A DNA stretch of 64,000 nucleotides, taken from Ceratotherium simum simum. Its lineage: Eukaryota > Chordata > Mammalia > Perissodactyla > Rhinocerotidae. Under the pieces are notes generated by a model. The model saw only the letters and a list, made by a program, of their open reading frames with translations. It searched no databases and was not told the origin of the DNA. Shown in pieces: positions 1-10,489 of the stretch. How positions within the stretch are numbered: the first letter of the stretch is position 1; each line of letters begins with the position of its first letter. The position numbers and the translations under genes were made by a program. Location: NCBI RefSeq assembly GCF_000283155.1, contig NW_004454177.1, forward strand, positions 6,215,060-6,279,059. The letters are read 5' to 3'.

Positions 1-59
1 AGATCAGGATGTAGCTAATAGACCTCAATGGCCCTCCCTCCAGACTCCCTGCGTTTGGG

Positions 60-420
60 TAAAGGGAGAGGTGGGTGGAGTCTGTTTGCAGCCCAAACCT
101 CTGTACTCTGCAGGGCCTGCTCCCACCCTCCCCTGGTACCCTCCCCTGGCTCTGGCAGGAGGCAGCTGGGAAGAGCAGCCTTAGTCCTAGACCCCCTGGG
201 GCGGGTTATATTTGGATGTTAAAAGTAATGACACGTCTCCACGCAGTCCTCCCTCCGCCTGCCTCATGCGGTGAAGTCTCCTGGCAGGGAGGGGGCTGGC
301 TTATATTTAGGTCTGGCATTCCCTGTAAGCATCCTGTTCTGAAATGGAAATTCTTTTAATAGCTAGCCAGCCCTGAGCATTTAATGAGCTGGTGTTTGAC
401 TTTTTGATTTCTTGTTCTTG
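60..420. promoter_or_regulatory. Candidate muscle-type regulatory block
   Basis: Repeat-free stretch with an E-box CAGCTG (163-168), TTATATTTGG (206-215), a perfect MEF2 consensus TTATATTTAG (301-310) and a TEAD/MCAT core CATTCC (317-322). E-box, MEF2 and MCAT sites together are the classic striated-muscle enhancer grammar. The motifs are seen directly. Function is inference, because single motifs occur often by chance and conservation was not measured. Confidence 0.3.
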
Positions 421-549
421 GTGGAGGACTGTGAGCTGCCTCAGCTAATTAGGAGTCCCCCCTCACAAAGCATCCCATTTTTTGAGCATGGGGAAGAGGA
501 GAGAGCACCCTATTCTTTCTCAATGCCTCCTTCACCTTTCTCTTTTAAG

Positions 550-690
550 CTTCTGCCTCGCCTGAGAACTTTGCTTTCTTGTCAAAATTCACCTCTTCCA
601 GGAAGTCTTCCCAGAGTTATCCACCTGCTTCCAACCATTTCTTTCCTATTACTCTGAAAGTGCCCTTGAGTCTTTTTCTGAGGTGCCTGC
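550..690 (+). mobile_element. L2 fragment (plus)
   Basis: The stretch around cacctcttccaggaagtctt and the pyrimidine-rich sequence after it resemble the segment upstream of the L2 3' end. The copy is short and diverged, and the boundaries are approximate. Confidence 0.35.
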
Positions 691-729
691 TATGTGTCCC
701 TAGCATCATCAACAGCACTGCAAGAATGC

Positions 730-945
730 CCGTCTCCTGTTTGGAATCAAAGAATGCTGGGGGCTGAGTTGACCATGTGGGTCAAGGATCTCTTTAAGAA
801 TCTGATATTAAAGGGTACGTGGGGGAACATGGACCCTCTACCCAGAAAAAAATACGCATATGCACAAAATTTGAAGACAGTGTCAGGGGTACATGGACCC
901 TCAGAGACCCATCCATGGACTCTAGGTTATGTAACCTGACTTCCT
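730..945. repeat. Old MER-type interspersed repeat, family not named
   Basis: The stretch with gttgaccatgtgggtcaagg, atggaccctctacccagaaa and a near repeat of 'catggaccctc' resembles a low-copy mammalian repeat that I recognise by texture but cannot name. It has no open frame of note. Confidence 0.3.
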
Positions 946-961
946 TAACTCGTAGTAGAAG

Positions 962-1062
962 CTCTGACCAAATCAGAGATAGAAAATGACTTGCCCAAGG
1001 TCACACAGCCAGTGAGTGGCGGAGCTGGGACTCAAACCCTGGCCTGCTCTCTGTACACTTCA
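962..1062 (-). mobile_element. MIR SINE (minus), tRNA-side half
   Basis: The segment gacttgcccaaggtcacac, followed by agtgagtggcggagctggg and ctcaaaccctggcc, is the reverse-orientation MIR core running into the tRNA-like head. Confidence 0.7.
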
Positions 1063-1820
1063 CCCCACCAGGCTTCTTCCGTCAGCCCTGCCCTGAACTG
1101 CCTCCTTGTAGGCTCCTTACCTACCCTCCAGGCCACTGGCCTGCAGGGCCCAGGGCAAGGGGCTCTCCACCCAAAGGATGCTCACCTCTTGATGGTGACC
1201 AATGACTTCTCTATGAGGAGAGACAGGCTGGCTTGGTCCTGGGCACACCAGGCCTCTGCAGGTGTTGAGGTATGGAAGGAGGGAGGCAGGGCCAACATGA
1301 GATGGAGAGGGTTGCACAGTGTGGTCCTGCTGGGGAATAGTGGCAGGGGTGTCACCGGCACCCTCGCTCCTGCACATTCCAGTGTAACCAGTATTGATCT
1401 CTTTATTACCTTCTGGAAGGGCAACTTCATTTGTCAAGCAAAACTATCTTTATATCTGCAGCACAGGAATTGATCCACAGCAGGGCTAGTGGTTGGTATG
1501 TTAGGGGTGGGGGCAGGGAGGCAGGAGAAGGAAGCAGGCTAGAGAAGAGATTGATAGCATGATGCTGATGTGGAAAGTGAAAATAGAAACCTTCCAGACT
1601 GATGGGAAACATCTGCCTTGTCTGATGATATTGCCTGAGTTCTGGGATGGAGATAATGCAGTTTGAAAGTTGGCAAGCCATGGGGCTTGGCGTGCCTGTG
1701 CTGGGGAGAAGGGGAGGAGGGAAGAGGTTCTCTCGGCCTTGCCTGGGAGCTCTGGAAAGCCTCTCCAAAAGTGCGAGAAGCTAAGATGCGCCCTTTTTGC
1801 TTGAGCGTCATTTGCTTCAA
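1063..1820. other. Unique non-coding sequence
   Basis: No repeat or gene recognised. Overlapping open frames on both strands (113-160 codons) share no domain, have no splice support and mask each other. A G-rich patch lies near 1503-1530. The tract 1380-1480 is even in composition and free of recognisable repeats. Confidence 0.6.
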
Positions 1821-1821
1821 G

Positions 1822-1950
1822 TCTATCCAGATTTTACTGAACACCTACTGTGTACGAAGCATCGTGCTCAGGGATAAGGGGCATTTGAAAATGAACAAGG
1901 ATGATGGTTCCCTGCTCTCCAAGACCTCACATTCAGTGAGGGACAGGAAA
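1822..1950 (-). mobile_element. L2 3' end (minus)
   Basis: The sequence ttactgaacacctactgtgt, followed by a 'cagggataa' and 'ccctgctctccaagacctcac' type order, is the reverse complement of the L2 3' end. Confidence 0.6.
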
Positions 1951-2351
1951 ATCCATAGACAACTCCAAAAGTCAGCCAAGAAGAAGGCCCTCTGGAGGTA
2001 GTGTTATGGGGCTGTGGGCGAGGTTAAATTCAACTGAGAGCTGGCAAGTATCTTAGAAAAGATGCAATATGTCATCTTAAAGGATGAATAGGACTTCATC
2101 AGGCAAAGAAAGGAGGAGAGGGCACTGCAGAGAAGGAAATGACTCAAATTAAGGCCTAGGGAGGGAAGAGGAGTTTCTGCTGTAAAGAGATTTGACAACT
2201 GCTGGGTATGGAGGGAGGAGAGAAAGAAGGAGTTAAAGAGAACTGTAGTGTTTCTTGCCAAGGCACTAGAAGGGTACTGGTCTTTCACCAAGAAGCTGAG
2301 CACAAGACGAGAAGAAGTGTAGAGGCGGGAAATGATGAGTTTGTTTGACTT

Positions 2352-2790
2352 TTGTTCAGTCATTCAATGAATGTGTTGAGTGCCTTCTGTAGGCCAGATA
2401 CTGCACCTGCTCTTGGAACGCCATAGTGATCAGAAATGGACATGGCACCTGCCCCCGTGGACCTTAGAGTCCAGTCAAGAGACAGACGTTTATCAAATAA
2501 TCCCCAAACCCTGATAAAGATGCCCGGTGACTAGAGCGGGAAAGGGCACCATACTCCAAGAGCTCGGGGGTTCAGGGAAGGTGTCCCCAAAGAAGCAGTG
2601 CATGGCTGAGATCTGAAGGATGAGTAGGAGAGGGCAGAGAGGAACAGTCCAGGCAAAGGAATGGCGAGTGCAGAGGCTGTGGCCAGCAAGGAAGGAGGGA
2701 ATGGAGCGGTCACCCTGCGGAGACTGAGAAGAGGCAGGCTGGGGCCAGACCCTGAGGACTGAGTTGGCCATGCTGGGAGTTTTGTCTTTT
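2352..2790 (-). mobile_element. L2 (minus), 3' end plus upstream part
   Basis: Begins with cattcaatgaatgtgttgag and 'gtaggccagatactg', then continues with the L2-type 'gatctgaaggatgagtagg', 'gcagaggctgtggccagc' and 'ggccagaccctgagga' segments in the reverse-orientation order. The copy is diverged, with approximate ends. Confidence 0.6.
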
Positions 2791-2924
2791 TCTAATTCTG
2801 CTGGCCCAGTGTGGGCAGAAGCGCTCTCCCATGCTGCTCTGCTGCTGGGGCCAGGGTGATTGGGGGTAAACGGGTGCATCTTCCAGGGGGCCGATTTGAG
2901 AGGAGATAGAAACATTGGGAAGGT

Positions 2925-3245
2925 GTTTACCCTTTGCCTCAGCCATTCTACCTCTAGGAATTCCCCCTACAGAGATATAAGTGTCCATTAGTGCATGTGC
3001 AAGTTTTTTTTTGTTTTTTGTTTTTGGCAGTGTTGCTTGTAGTAGTAGAAACCTAGAGGTAATTTCAATGCACGGGAATAGAGAACTGATTAAATAAATG
3101 GATATAGCTGCGTGTAATTAATACTGGGCAACCATGACACAGAATGGGACAGCTTCGCACATACCAATTGGAATAACCTCCAACATATTTTAAGTAGAAA
3201 AAGAAAAGCAGAAAAGAAGGGGCAAAAGTGTACAGTGGCCACCTG
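2925..3245 (+). mobile_element. Old L1 3' region (plus)
   Basis: The order 'ttctacctctaggaattcc', 'gtgttgcttgtagtagtag', 'gagaactgattaaataaatg', 'aacctccaacatattttaag' is the downstream region of old mammalian L1 families. A T-rich run (3004-3026) interrupts it. Confidence 0.6.
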
Positions 3246-4045
3246 TGGGAGGTCCGTGTTGGAGGACCTCACACCTCCGTTGCCCCTTCACCCCAAGTCT
3301 GTCCTCACTGCCTGCCCCCCTGGAGCCCTGCCTCCTGCTAACTGATGCATTGTCGCTACATTTGGGGGTAGGGGAGAGGAGAGGTCACCCCTGGAAACTG
3401 ACTAGAGACAGTCATTGACAAGGACTTCGTTGATGTAGTAACCCCTTTGTCAGAGGACACACAAGAATGTCCCCCACCCGCACAATGTCTGGAGGACTGG
3501 GAGGTGTGATTGTGATGTGCCGCTAGGAGGGAGTAGTTTGGGAAGAATGTGTGACCAGAAAATAATAGTTGTAGTGACAAAAGGGGGTAGGGGGGAGCCA
3601 GTCTCTGGAATTCCCTGTTGACTGACTCCACAGGAAATGAGCAGTCAAGAGTGTCTTGTTGGCATAAAGAATGTGCACAAACAATCCATTGGAACCAGCC
3701 ACAATTTATCTCCCCGAGCTGTTAACTGGCAACAGCTTGAAAGCCCAGATGCAGAGGGTGTTGGCATCTCCTTGAGGGGGCAGCCTGCGCTGTTGGGGGT
3801 GTTTAGGGGTTTGTTACTCTTTTAGGGGGAGGTGGGGATGGGATGGCTTTCAGGTTGAGACTGATCACCGGAGTATCCTCAAAAGTTCTTGTGAAGCGTC
3901 AGTGTAGGTTTGGAGGAACACAGGGAGACCAGGTCGGTTCCATAGACCCTCTCTGTTCTGGCCCCGTATGGCCATGGGAGAGGCCGGAGTACATAGCCAG
4001 TCTTCCAGACTGTTAGACATTACACCCACCTCTTCATTTCACCCA
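3246..4045. other. Unique non-coding sequence
   Basis: No repeat or gene recognised. The 3640-3760 part, with cacaaacaatccattggaac, ccacaatttatctcc and 'gttaactgg', is motif-like and could be conserved. Open frames here are 60-90 codons and mutually overlapping. Confidence 0.5.
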
Positions 4046-4995
4046 ACAAATACTGTATACAAAGTTAAAAGGCAAACTACAAACCAAAAAGAAATTTATT
4101 TGAAACAAAGATAGCAATGGGTAAAAATAAAAATCCTTAAAATATAGTGATCTTCTAGATCATCAAGAAAACACTAACATCCAAAAAGAAAAATGGGCAA
4201 AGTACATGACAGAGAATTCACAGAAGAAATAAAAATAGTTGAAAAGAATATATTTTTAAAAAACCAACCTCACTAGTAATCAGAAATGCAAATTAAAGCA
4301 AGCTGCCATTTTTGCCCTTTCAATTTGACACATCCTTTAAAATATATAAAATATATAATGTTGAATGTTGGCAAAGGTGAGAAGGACACTTCGGCAAACT
4401 GCTGATGATAGTGAAAATTGGTACAATATTTACGGTGATGTGTGTCAACACTTATGGCAATATGTGTCAAAGAGCCTTAAAAATATTATTTCCTGTCGAC
4501 TTAATAACTTCATTTCTAGGAATTTATCTTAAGAAAATAATGAGAAATACAGATGAATATTTATAATAGGGAAAAAATCATAAATCATCTAAATCTCAAC
4601 AGGGGATTGTTTAAATACATCACAGTACATATCTGTATAGTGGACTATCCCATGGGCATCATACGTGCTGGTTTATGAAGAATACTGAAAGATAGAAAAA
4701 TGTTCTCAGTCAAACGTGAAGTGAAATAATCAGGAAATATAACTATGTACAATATGATCTCAACTATGCCAAAATGTGTGTACGCGTATGCGGATGTGTG
4801 TTGTGTGTGTGTTTATACACACATATAAAAGCAAAAAATGATATTAAGGAAATTCACCGAAATGTTAATAGAGTTGGATTGTGGGTTTCAATTCTTTCTT
4901 TTATAGTTTTCAATATATTTCCATTTTTTATACGAAGTATACTTTATTTTTATGATCAGAAAAAATTATTCAATAAAAGTTACATCTATTTGCAA
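4046..4995 (+). mobile_element. Old L1 (plus): ORF2 3' part and 3' UTR
   Basis: Starts in the decayed last part of ORF2 ('aaatgggcaaagtacatgac', 'aaccaacctcactagtaatc', 'agaaatgcaaattaaagc'), passes 'ctaggaatttatcttaag', and ends in the 3' UTR ('aatatgatctcaactatgcc') with an AT-rich tail near 'caataaaagttac'. Frames are broken throughout, so it is a fossil. The TG-rich stretch near 4775-4815 lies inside it. Confidence 0.75.
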
Positions 4996-4999
4996 GGCC

Positions 5000-5635
5000 A
5001 TGTTAACCATACCAGATCGTGAGTATTGATGTCACGTGTCCATTGCGGAATTGCTATATTTCACAATTGTGTTGCTGCTAAACTTTTCGTTTGTGCATGC
5101 ATGCCTCCCACCTAGATTCCCCCTGAGATCTCAGCCCCCCTGCCCTTGCCCCTAGTCTTGGCTCAATGCCCTTACACACGAGGTCTCAAGGCAAGTGTCA
5201 TGGGTCAAAAATGATACATTACGATGCAGATGAGACTTCTGTTAGCTTGCATGACTGATCTCATTGCTCAAGAGCCGCCATTTCCTCTGATGCAGGTGGA
5301 GAAAGGAAGTCTTCAACATGCCAGTTAGAGTGCAGTCTCTTCCAGTTTAAAATGGTCTGTTGGGACATGATGCATGAATTCTCTTGTGAAGTTCCCATTC
5401 TTTATCAGGACTCTTTCTCCTCCACTAATAAGGGCCCTGGATTATACCCAACATGGCTTCTGGGTGCACAGGAAACGCCCATCCCTGTGGCATTGGGAAC
5501 AGACCACTCTGGTTTGTATGCTGCCCTCCTGCTGCAGGGTCCTGCCTTCCCCACCTGTCCTGCTAAGGTCTCCACAGCTAGCGTGACCCAGGGTCTTTTC
5601 TCTCAGTGAAGATGAGATGTGGGGACTGCTTGCTG
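5000..5635. other. Unique or unrecognised non-coding sequence
   Basis: No gene or confident repeat. The stretch 5190-5350 (tgatacattacgatgcagat, 'gactgatctcattgctc') has the even composition typical of single-copy DNA. Confidence 0.5.
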
Positions 5636-5639
5636 GGAG

Positions 5640-5845
5640 CCAGGCCTCCTCTACCTGCTGCCTCAGCCCCCACCTCAGTTTTCACTGAGGTGCTGTGGAT
5701 CCGCCCGACTGGCTGCTGGTGTCTGGGTGCAGCAACATCCCTGCCCACACCTCTGTAGCTAGTCCCTTCCTTAAAGCCTCTGCTTTTGAGCCATCCGAGT
5801 TGACTTCTGTTTCCTGCTGGGACCTGACTGATACAACAGAGATAC
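5640..5845 (+). mobile_element. Possible old LTR 3' portion (MaLR-like)
   Basis: The stretch ending 'ttctgtttcctgctgggacc' and 'tgactgatacaac' resembles the 3' end of old mammalian MaLR-type LTRs. No paired LTR or internal coding region is visible, so at most this is a solo fragment. Weak call. Confidence 0.25.
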
Positions 5846-6290
5846 AATCTGTGCTGTGGCTGGTGGCTCCCAGGTGGCCGGCATTGCTTAGGCTTGTGAA
5901 TGGCAGAAACCCAGCCCAGAGCTGCAGATGGCATTGCCCTCGTTCTGCACCTGCATGTACATGCCTCTCCCTTAAGTATGCTGATGTTCCACTCAGGGTC
6001 AATGGACGGTCTGCCACCCTGTCTGCCTCGCCTTCCCTTTCCTCTGATGCATGTTGTGGCCTAGTCTCCAAGGTGCATAGACTCAGCCACAGAGCACCAA
6101 GAGGCTGTGTTGGGGTCTGGAAACAAGGTGATGGGGAACTTAACACTGCTGGAGTCATGGATGGACAGATGTGCACGTCTGGAAAGAGTCAGTACCCACC
6201 TTGCCCCCCTCCCATCAAGCTCCCATGCCTCCTTTAGAAAGAGACTCCCTCTTCTGGCTGGCTTGCTCTCAGAGCCTCGTGCCTAGGACG
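5846..6290. other. Unique non-coding sequence
   Basis: The 180-codon plus-strand frame and the 164-codon minus-strand frame here overlap each other, contain no recognisable domain and extend into repeat-like sequence. I treat both as chance. Confidence 0.5.
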
Positions 6291-6294
6291 CCGT

Positions 6295-6420
6295 CTGGTC
6301 CTGGTCGACAGTGAGCTTCCTGAGGGAGGACTGTGATTGAGGCATCTCCTCATTCTCCCCACTTAGCATTCTGCCTGGCATGTGGAAGGTTCTCAGTAAG
6401 TGTTGCCTGACTAAATGAGT
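6295..6420 (+). mobile_element. L2 3' end (plus)
   Basis: The sequence gagcttcctgagggaggact, then 'ttctgcctggcatgtggaag' and 'gttctcagtaagtgttgcc', matches the forward L2 3' end pattern. Sequence to about 6510 may be more L2. Confidence 0.55.
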
Positions 6421-6710
6421 CGACACTCTTCCCCTAATCAATTTCCCTATCCAATTCCACCTCCCTCAGTGGCTCACTGAAGAGGCATCTTCCACAGGAA
6501 GCCTTCCTGGATGAAGAAGCCATGGTCTGATTAGTGCATTTGAAAAAAATGGACATCAGAATCAGAATCCAGATTTCACTCCTTGCACTGCAATGAGGGA
6601 CTGGCTTTTGCAAGATGAAAAGTGACGGAGATAAATAAGATCCCTAGAATCTCCTATACACGCAGAGAAGGGGGGAATCTGATATACAGATTACATGTGG
6701 AACCAGAGCA

Positions 6711-6727
6711 GGGTTGGGGTGGGTGGG
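6711..6727 (+). other. G-quadruplex motif, short loops
   Basis: GGGTTGGGGTGGGTGGG has four runs of at least three G with loops of 2, 1 and 1 bases, the class predicted to form the most stable parallel quadruplexes. It lies just 24 bp from the ERE target site. Confidence 0.6.
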
Positions 6728-6750
6728 ATGGATGGAATCCATATCAAGTT

Positions 6751-7019
6751 AAGAATGACTTATGTGTGTGTGTGTGTGAGAAAGATAAGCCCTAAGCTAA
6801 CATCTGTTGCCAATCCTCCTCTTTTTGCTGAGGACGATTGCCCCTGGGACAACATCCATGCCCATCTTCCTCTATTTTATGTGGGATGCCTGCCACAGCA
6901 TGGCTTGATAAGCAGTGTATAGGTCCACGCCCGGGATCCAAACCTGCAAACCCCGGGCCGCCAAAGCGGAGTGCATGAACTTAACCACTATGCCACCAGA
7001 CCAGCCCCAAGAATGACTT
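6751..7019 (-). mobile_element. ERE tRNA-derived SINE (minus) with perfect TSD
   Basis: The reverse-complement ERE body (6762-7008) begins after a TG-rich degenerate tail and ends in 'ccagaccagcccc', the complement of the ERE 5' end. Perfect 11-bp target-site duplications aagaatgactt flank it at 6751-6761 and 7009-7019. The complement of the Pol III B box is visible near 'cgggatccaaacc'. Insertion is in single-copy DNA. Confidence 0.95.
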
Positions 7020-7039
7020 TTTTTAATGAGTATATTATA

Positions 7040-7300
7040 TCTAAGAGAAGAGAGGCTGTTCCAGAGAGTTTTATAGCTGTCTCAAATACTTGAAGGGGCA
7101 TTATGTGGAAAACAGATCACGTTTATTTAAAGGTACAACTACAATCAGTGGGTGACCGTTTAGGGAAGTGGGTTTACTTGTAAAGGGTGATGGATACTCA
7201 GAGCTGTTCAGAAATAGAACAGTCAGTGTGTCCGGTGGTGCACTCCCACTGCAGGCGGGTTTTAAACAAAGGCTAAGTGACCTTCTCCAGGAGGAGTGAA
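7040..7300 (+). mobile_element. L3/CR1-like 3' fragment (plus)
   Basis: The order 'cagagctgttcagaaataga', 'ggtggtgcactcccactgca' and 'acaaaggctaagtgacc' matches the layout of mammalian L3 (CR1-type) 3' regions. Diverged; family assignment from memory. Confidence 0.42.
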
Positions 7301-7595
7301 GGTAGTTTCCTTCCGGGAACCACAGAAGCCATGGAAGGAAGAGAAAGTATTCCTAGCCCCTGTTTCCTCTCTGCCCCTCAGATTCACTGACAGGGAAATC
7401 TCAGGGGGGAAGGAAAGAACCCTGAGTGAGTGGGAAACCCCAGCCCACAGCAGACCTGAGAGCTCAGTGAGGAGTCTTCACAGCAACACCAACCACTTCA
7501 AGAATAGCTTCCGACATGCCCAATGGAAGAGTTCAGCCTTGCTCTCCCCATAACACAGAATGGAAAACTGAGAAAACAGAGTGGAAAGGCTAAGA
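7301..7595. other. Unique non-coding sequence
   Basis: No repeat or gene recognised. Confidence 0.5.
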
Positions 7596-7597
7596 AT

Positions 7598-7845
7598 AAT
7601 TGTTGCTGTGTTCTGAGCACTTACCGTGCCCTGGGCCGGGTGTTGTACACACACGGTCTCTAACCCTTACAACTGCCCGCAAGGAGGTTGGAGTTGGCCC
7701 CAGCTCACAGATGAGCAAACTGAGGCTCAAGGAGATTAAGTGAGTGCCCCCACACACAATGAATGGCACAGCTAGAAAGAACCCAAGCCGGGTTCAGACC
7801 CATGTCTGCCTGGCTCCAGCGCATCACTGTGCTCTCTGGGCAGGA
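7598..7845 (-). mobile_element. MIR SINE (minus), near full length
   Basis: Shows the complete reverse MIR order: 'tctgagcacttaccgtgcc', 'cacagatgagcaaactgag', 'gctcaaggagattaagtgag', then the degenerate tRNA-like head 'gcctggctccagcgcatcac'. Confidence 0.75.
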
Positions 7846-7849
7846 GCCG

Positions 7850-8760
7850 CTCACCTGGACAGCTTGAACTAAAGCCAGAAGCCCCTGCCCTGACCCTCTC
7901 ATCTCTCCCCATCACCCCAAACTTCTCTCACTTCTTCCAACACCTCCTCCTGAAACCCCTTCCTCCTCCCATTGCAGCCTACCCTGACCTAACAGAGAAA
8001 TCTATCCAACAAGGACAGACTCCGCGTGCCCAGGACTAAAAGAAGCCAGGTGGCGGAGTAAATGAAAGTTGGCTGAGGGCCTCCGCTTAAGTGCTTTTCC
8101 ATTCTTCCTCGTCTTTGCATTCTGGGCTGTGCTGGTTTTCGTTGACTCTGTGCGTGGCGAGAGGGCTCTCTGCTTGCTGTGGAGGGACTCTCTCCAAACT
8201 GGCAATGAAGGATTGGTACAAGGGTGTGGGAGGCCTGAGCTGAGCCCCTGGAGGTGAGGGCGTGGTCAGCCCATCTTTCCCAGACTAATTAGTGACCGTG
8301 GGAAATGTTTGTCAGACCAGCCCCATCATGGGGTGGGGGTAGGGATTATAGGCAAGGAGAAGAGTCATGCTGATCTGAAGCCTGGTAGGATGGAGGGAGG
8401 CAGGGCAGGAGGAAGAGGATGCTCTTCAACTGCCATAGGCTGCATCTATAGGGGCCCCTCTAATCAGGTCCCTCCCCAAGCCCACAGCCAACAGACATCC
8501 TGTGCCACAGGCCAGGCAGTGGCCGTCCCTAGAGCGCCTGCCTCGCGTCTCCACGGCAGGGAGTCCTGGATCCCCCACAGGCCTCGTTGCCAGGGAGGCG
8601 CGGGCAGGCAGACTGGCACGGGAAAGATCGTCTTCCATTGCCATCTCTGGCTCCTCCATCCAGGGCTCCTGCACAGTCAGACTACTTGGCTTCCCACCTC
8701 ATCTTCCACTGGAGCCCTCAGAAAGAAGCTAGAATGAGAAGGAGAGCAGGGTGGAGAGCA
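7850..8760. other. Unique non-coding sequence
   Basis: A pyrimidine-rich patch (7890-7980) is followed by single-copy-looking DNA. The 142-codon frame at 8309-8737 and the overlapping frames on both strands show no domain, so no coding call is made. Confidence 0.5.
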
Positions 8761-8764
8761 GGAT

Positions 8765-9010
8765 TCAGTGAGGGAAAAGATGTCAGCGAATGGGCTTGGC
8801 CCGCCCCATTTGAGCATGAATAAATAAACAGCTGCAGTAATGAGCCAGCCGCCTTGCCACACAGCCCCACCAGCCAAGAGAGAATTCCTTCAAAAGAACA
8901 GAGCCTGGTGCCGGTTCATTATTCATGAGCAGGCCCTCCAAGCTGAGGGGCCTCTGTTGTTTGTTGCAATTTAACACAGGCCTTGGTGGAGAACGAGGGA
9001 GGTGGGGTAC
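8765..9010. promoter_or_regulatory. Candidate conserved non-coding element
   Basis: Repeat-free AT/GC-mixed block with AATAAACA forkhead-type sequence directly joined to CAGCTG (8829-8834), then 'cagtaatgagccag', 'ggttcattattcatgagcag' and 'tttgttgcaatttaac'. Motif clustering is seen. Enhancer function and conservation are inferred only. Confidence 0.3.
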
Positions 9011-9211
9011 GCGGAGCGAGGTAGATCTCTGTGCAGCAGCCAAACGTGGTGAGAGGCCAAGTTCACAGGAATCGTCTCAGAAACACTCTAGGTGTGGTTT
9101 GTCCTTCTCTCACAGTGACAATGGTCTGGGTGTTGCAACCATGTTGGGCCACTTCGCCTACATGCCACCTCTCCACCCCCTTTTACAAGAAATAAATTTA
9201 TGCCACCAAAT

Positions 9212-9345
9212 GTTCAATTCATTGTCATGTACTGAACACCTGCTGTGGACCAGGCACCATGCAAGCGTGCTAGGGCTCCTAAAGATGAATGCGTCACTCG
9301 TGTTCCCTGCAAGGAGCTTGTGGTCCAGGAGTACCAGGGCATGGA
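9212..9345 (-). mobile_element. L2 3' end (minus)
   Basis: The order tactgaacacctgctgtgga, 'ccaggcaccatgcaag' and 'aaggagcttgtggtccagg' is the reverse L2 3' end. It abuts a plus-strand MIR. Confidence 0.6.
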
Positions 9346-9361
9346 AGGCAGTCTGCTTAGA

Positions 9362-9600
9362 AGAGAGACCTGGGCTTTGGGTCAGACAGCCTTGGGTTTG
9401 AATACTAGCTCTGCCAGTGCCAGCCATGGGGCCCTGGCCAAGCCGCCTCCCCGTCTGAGCTTCCTCATCCATTAAATGGGGATAGTAATCCCTTCCTTGA
9501 GGGGTCATTTTAAGGATTACAAATACAGTATTTGGCACAATTCCTGGCACATGGTAGATGCTCAGTAACTTAGAGCTGCTGGTGGTGGTGATAGTGTTTG
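9362..9600 (+). mobile_element. MIR SINE (plus)
   Basis: The order 'gggtttgaatactagctctg', 'cctcatccattaaatgggg', 'ttcctggcacatggtagatg' and 'ctcagtaac' is the forward MIR, nearly full length. Confidence 0.78.
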
Positions 9601-9839
9601 ATGCTCCTACAAATATCTTGATCTTCAAGCTCATTCAGGAAATTGCCTGTTTTTCTGTGTCTTTCCAAAGGTTTGACATTTCTTAGAGTTACTCTTTAAG
9701 TAGCTTCCTTACTCCAAGAGATTCCACGATTGGAATCTGGAAGAGAGGAGTGGGTCTCCCTTCTTTGAATTTAAAAATCTTCCTTCAGAATGAATTCTGC
9801 TGCATTTCCCTTATGACATTAGCATTATGCTTTAGGAAA

Positions 9840-10085
9840 TAATAAAATTAAATAGCAAACATTTATTGAGTGCTTACCATGTGTCAGGCAGTGTGCTAAT
9901 AAGTGCCTGACGTCCATTATCTGGTTTCCTCTTCACAGCAAGCTTTGACATAGGTAGTTCTGTCACCATTTTATAGATGAGGAAATCGAGGCCTAAGAGA
10001 TTAACTTGTCTGTAGTCACACAGCAAGTGACAGCGAGGATTTAAATATGCCTGACCCCAGAGCTCTTAGCCACCGTGCTATTTGC
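9840..10085 (-). mobile_element. MIR SINE (minus), near full length
   Basis: The order 'aacatttattgagtgcttac', 'atgtgtcaggcagtgtgct', 'attttatagatgaggaaatc', 'cacacagcaagtgacag' and 'gctcttagccaccgtgct' is a textbook reverse MIR. Confidence 0.88.
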
Positions 10086-10324
10086 AATGGGTTTCCTTCA
10101 GCTTGGAAGCCATGTGCAGTGGCATTTGATTCAGGATGGGGTGCCACAGACATGCAAAATGAGGACCAAATTTAGCAGCAGTTCTAGGGTGAGAGTTGCA
10201 TTGAGAATTTTCAGGCCACAAGCTGGGAGAGTCCAACTCCCCTCCACAGCCAGATCGATAGACTCTGTCCACCCCTTCTCATATGGGACCTGGCACTGCT
10301 CTCTGAGCGTTAGCCATGTGTGAA

Positions 10325-10480
10325 GTCTTGCCTTCCCAACTAGACTGTGATACTCAAGGGCAGGGCCTGGCAACTGGTCAGCTATACTTACTGAGCACCA
10401 GCTGTGTGCCCAGCCTCGTGCTGAGTGCTGCAGAGTCTAAAGACTGGGACTCTGCCTTCGAGGAGTCACAGGCCCGGGGA
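10325..10480 (-). mobile_element. L2 3' fragments
   Basis: The first part, 'agactgtgatactcaaggg', looks like a short forward L2 tail. From about 10380, 'cttactgagcaccagctgtg' and 'cctcgtgctgagtgctgcag' is reverse L2. Two fragments of opposite orientation meet here. Confidence 0.5.
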
Positions 10481-10489
10481 GAATGGAGG

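Noticed and set aside
5640..5845. Endogenous retrovirus
   Set aside because: Only a weak LTR-like 3' segment; no second LTR, primer binding site or gag/pol sequence is visible.
5695..6237. 180-codon open frame
   Set aside because: Overlapped by a 164-codon frame on the other strand, with no domain and no splice sites of note.
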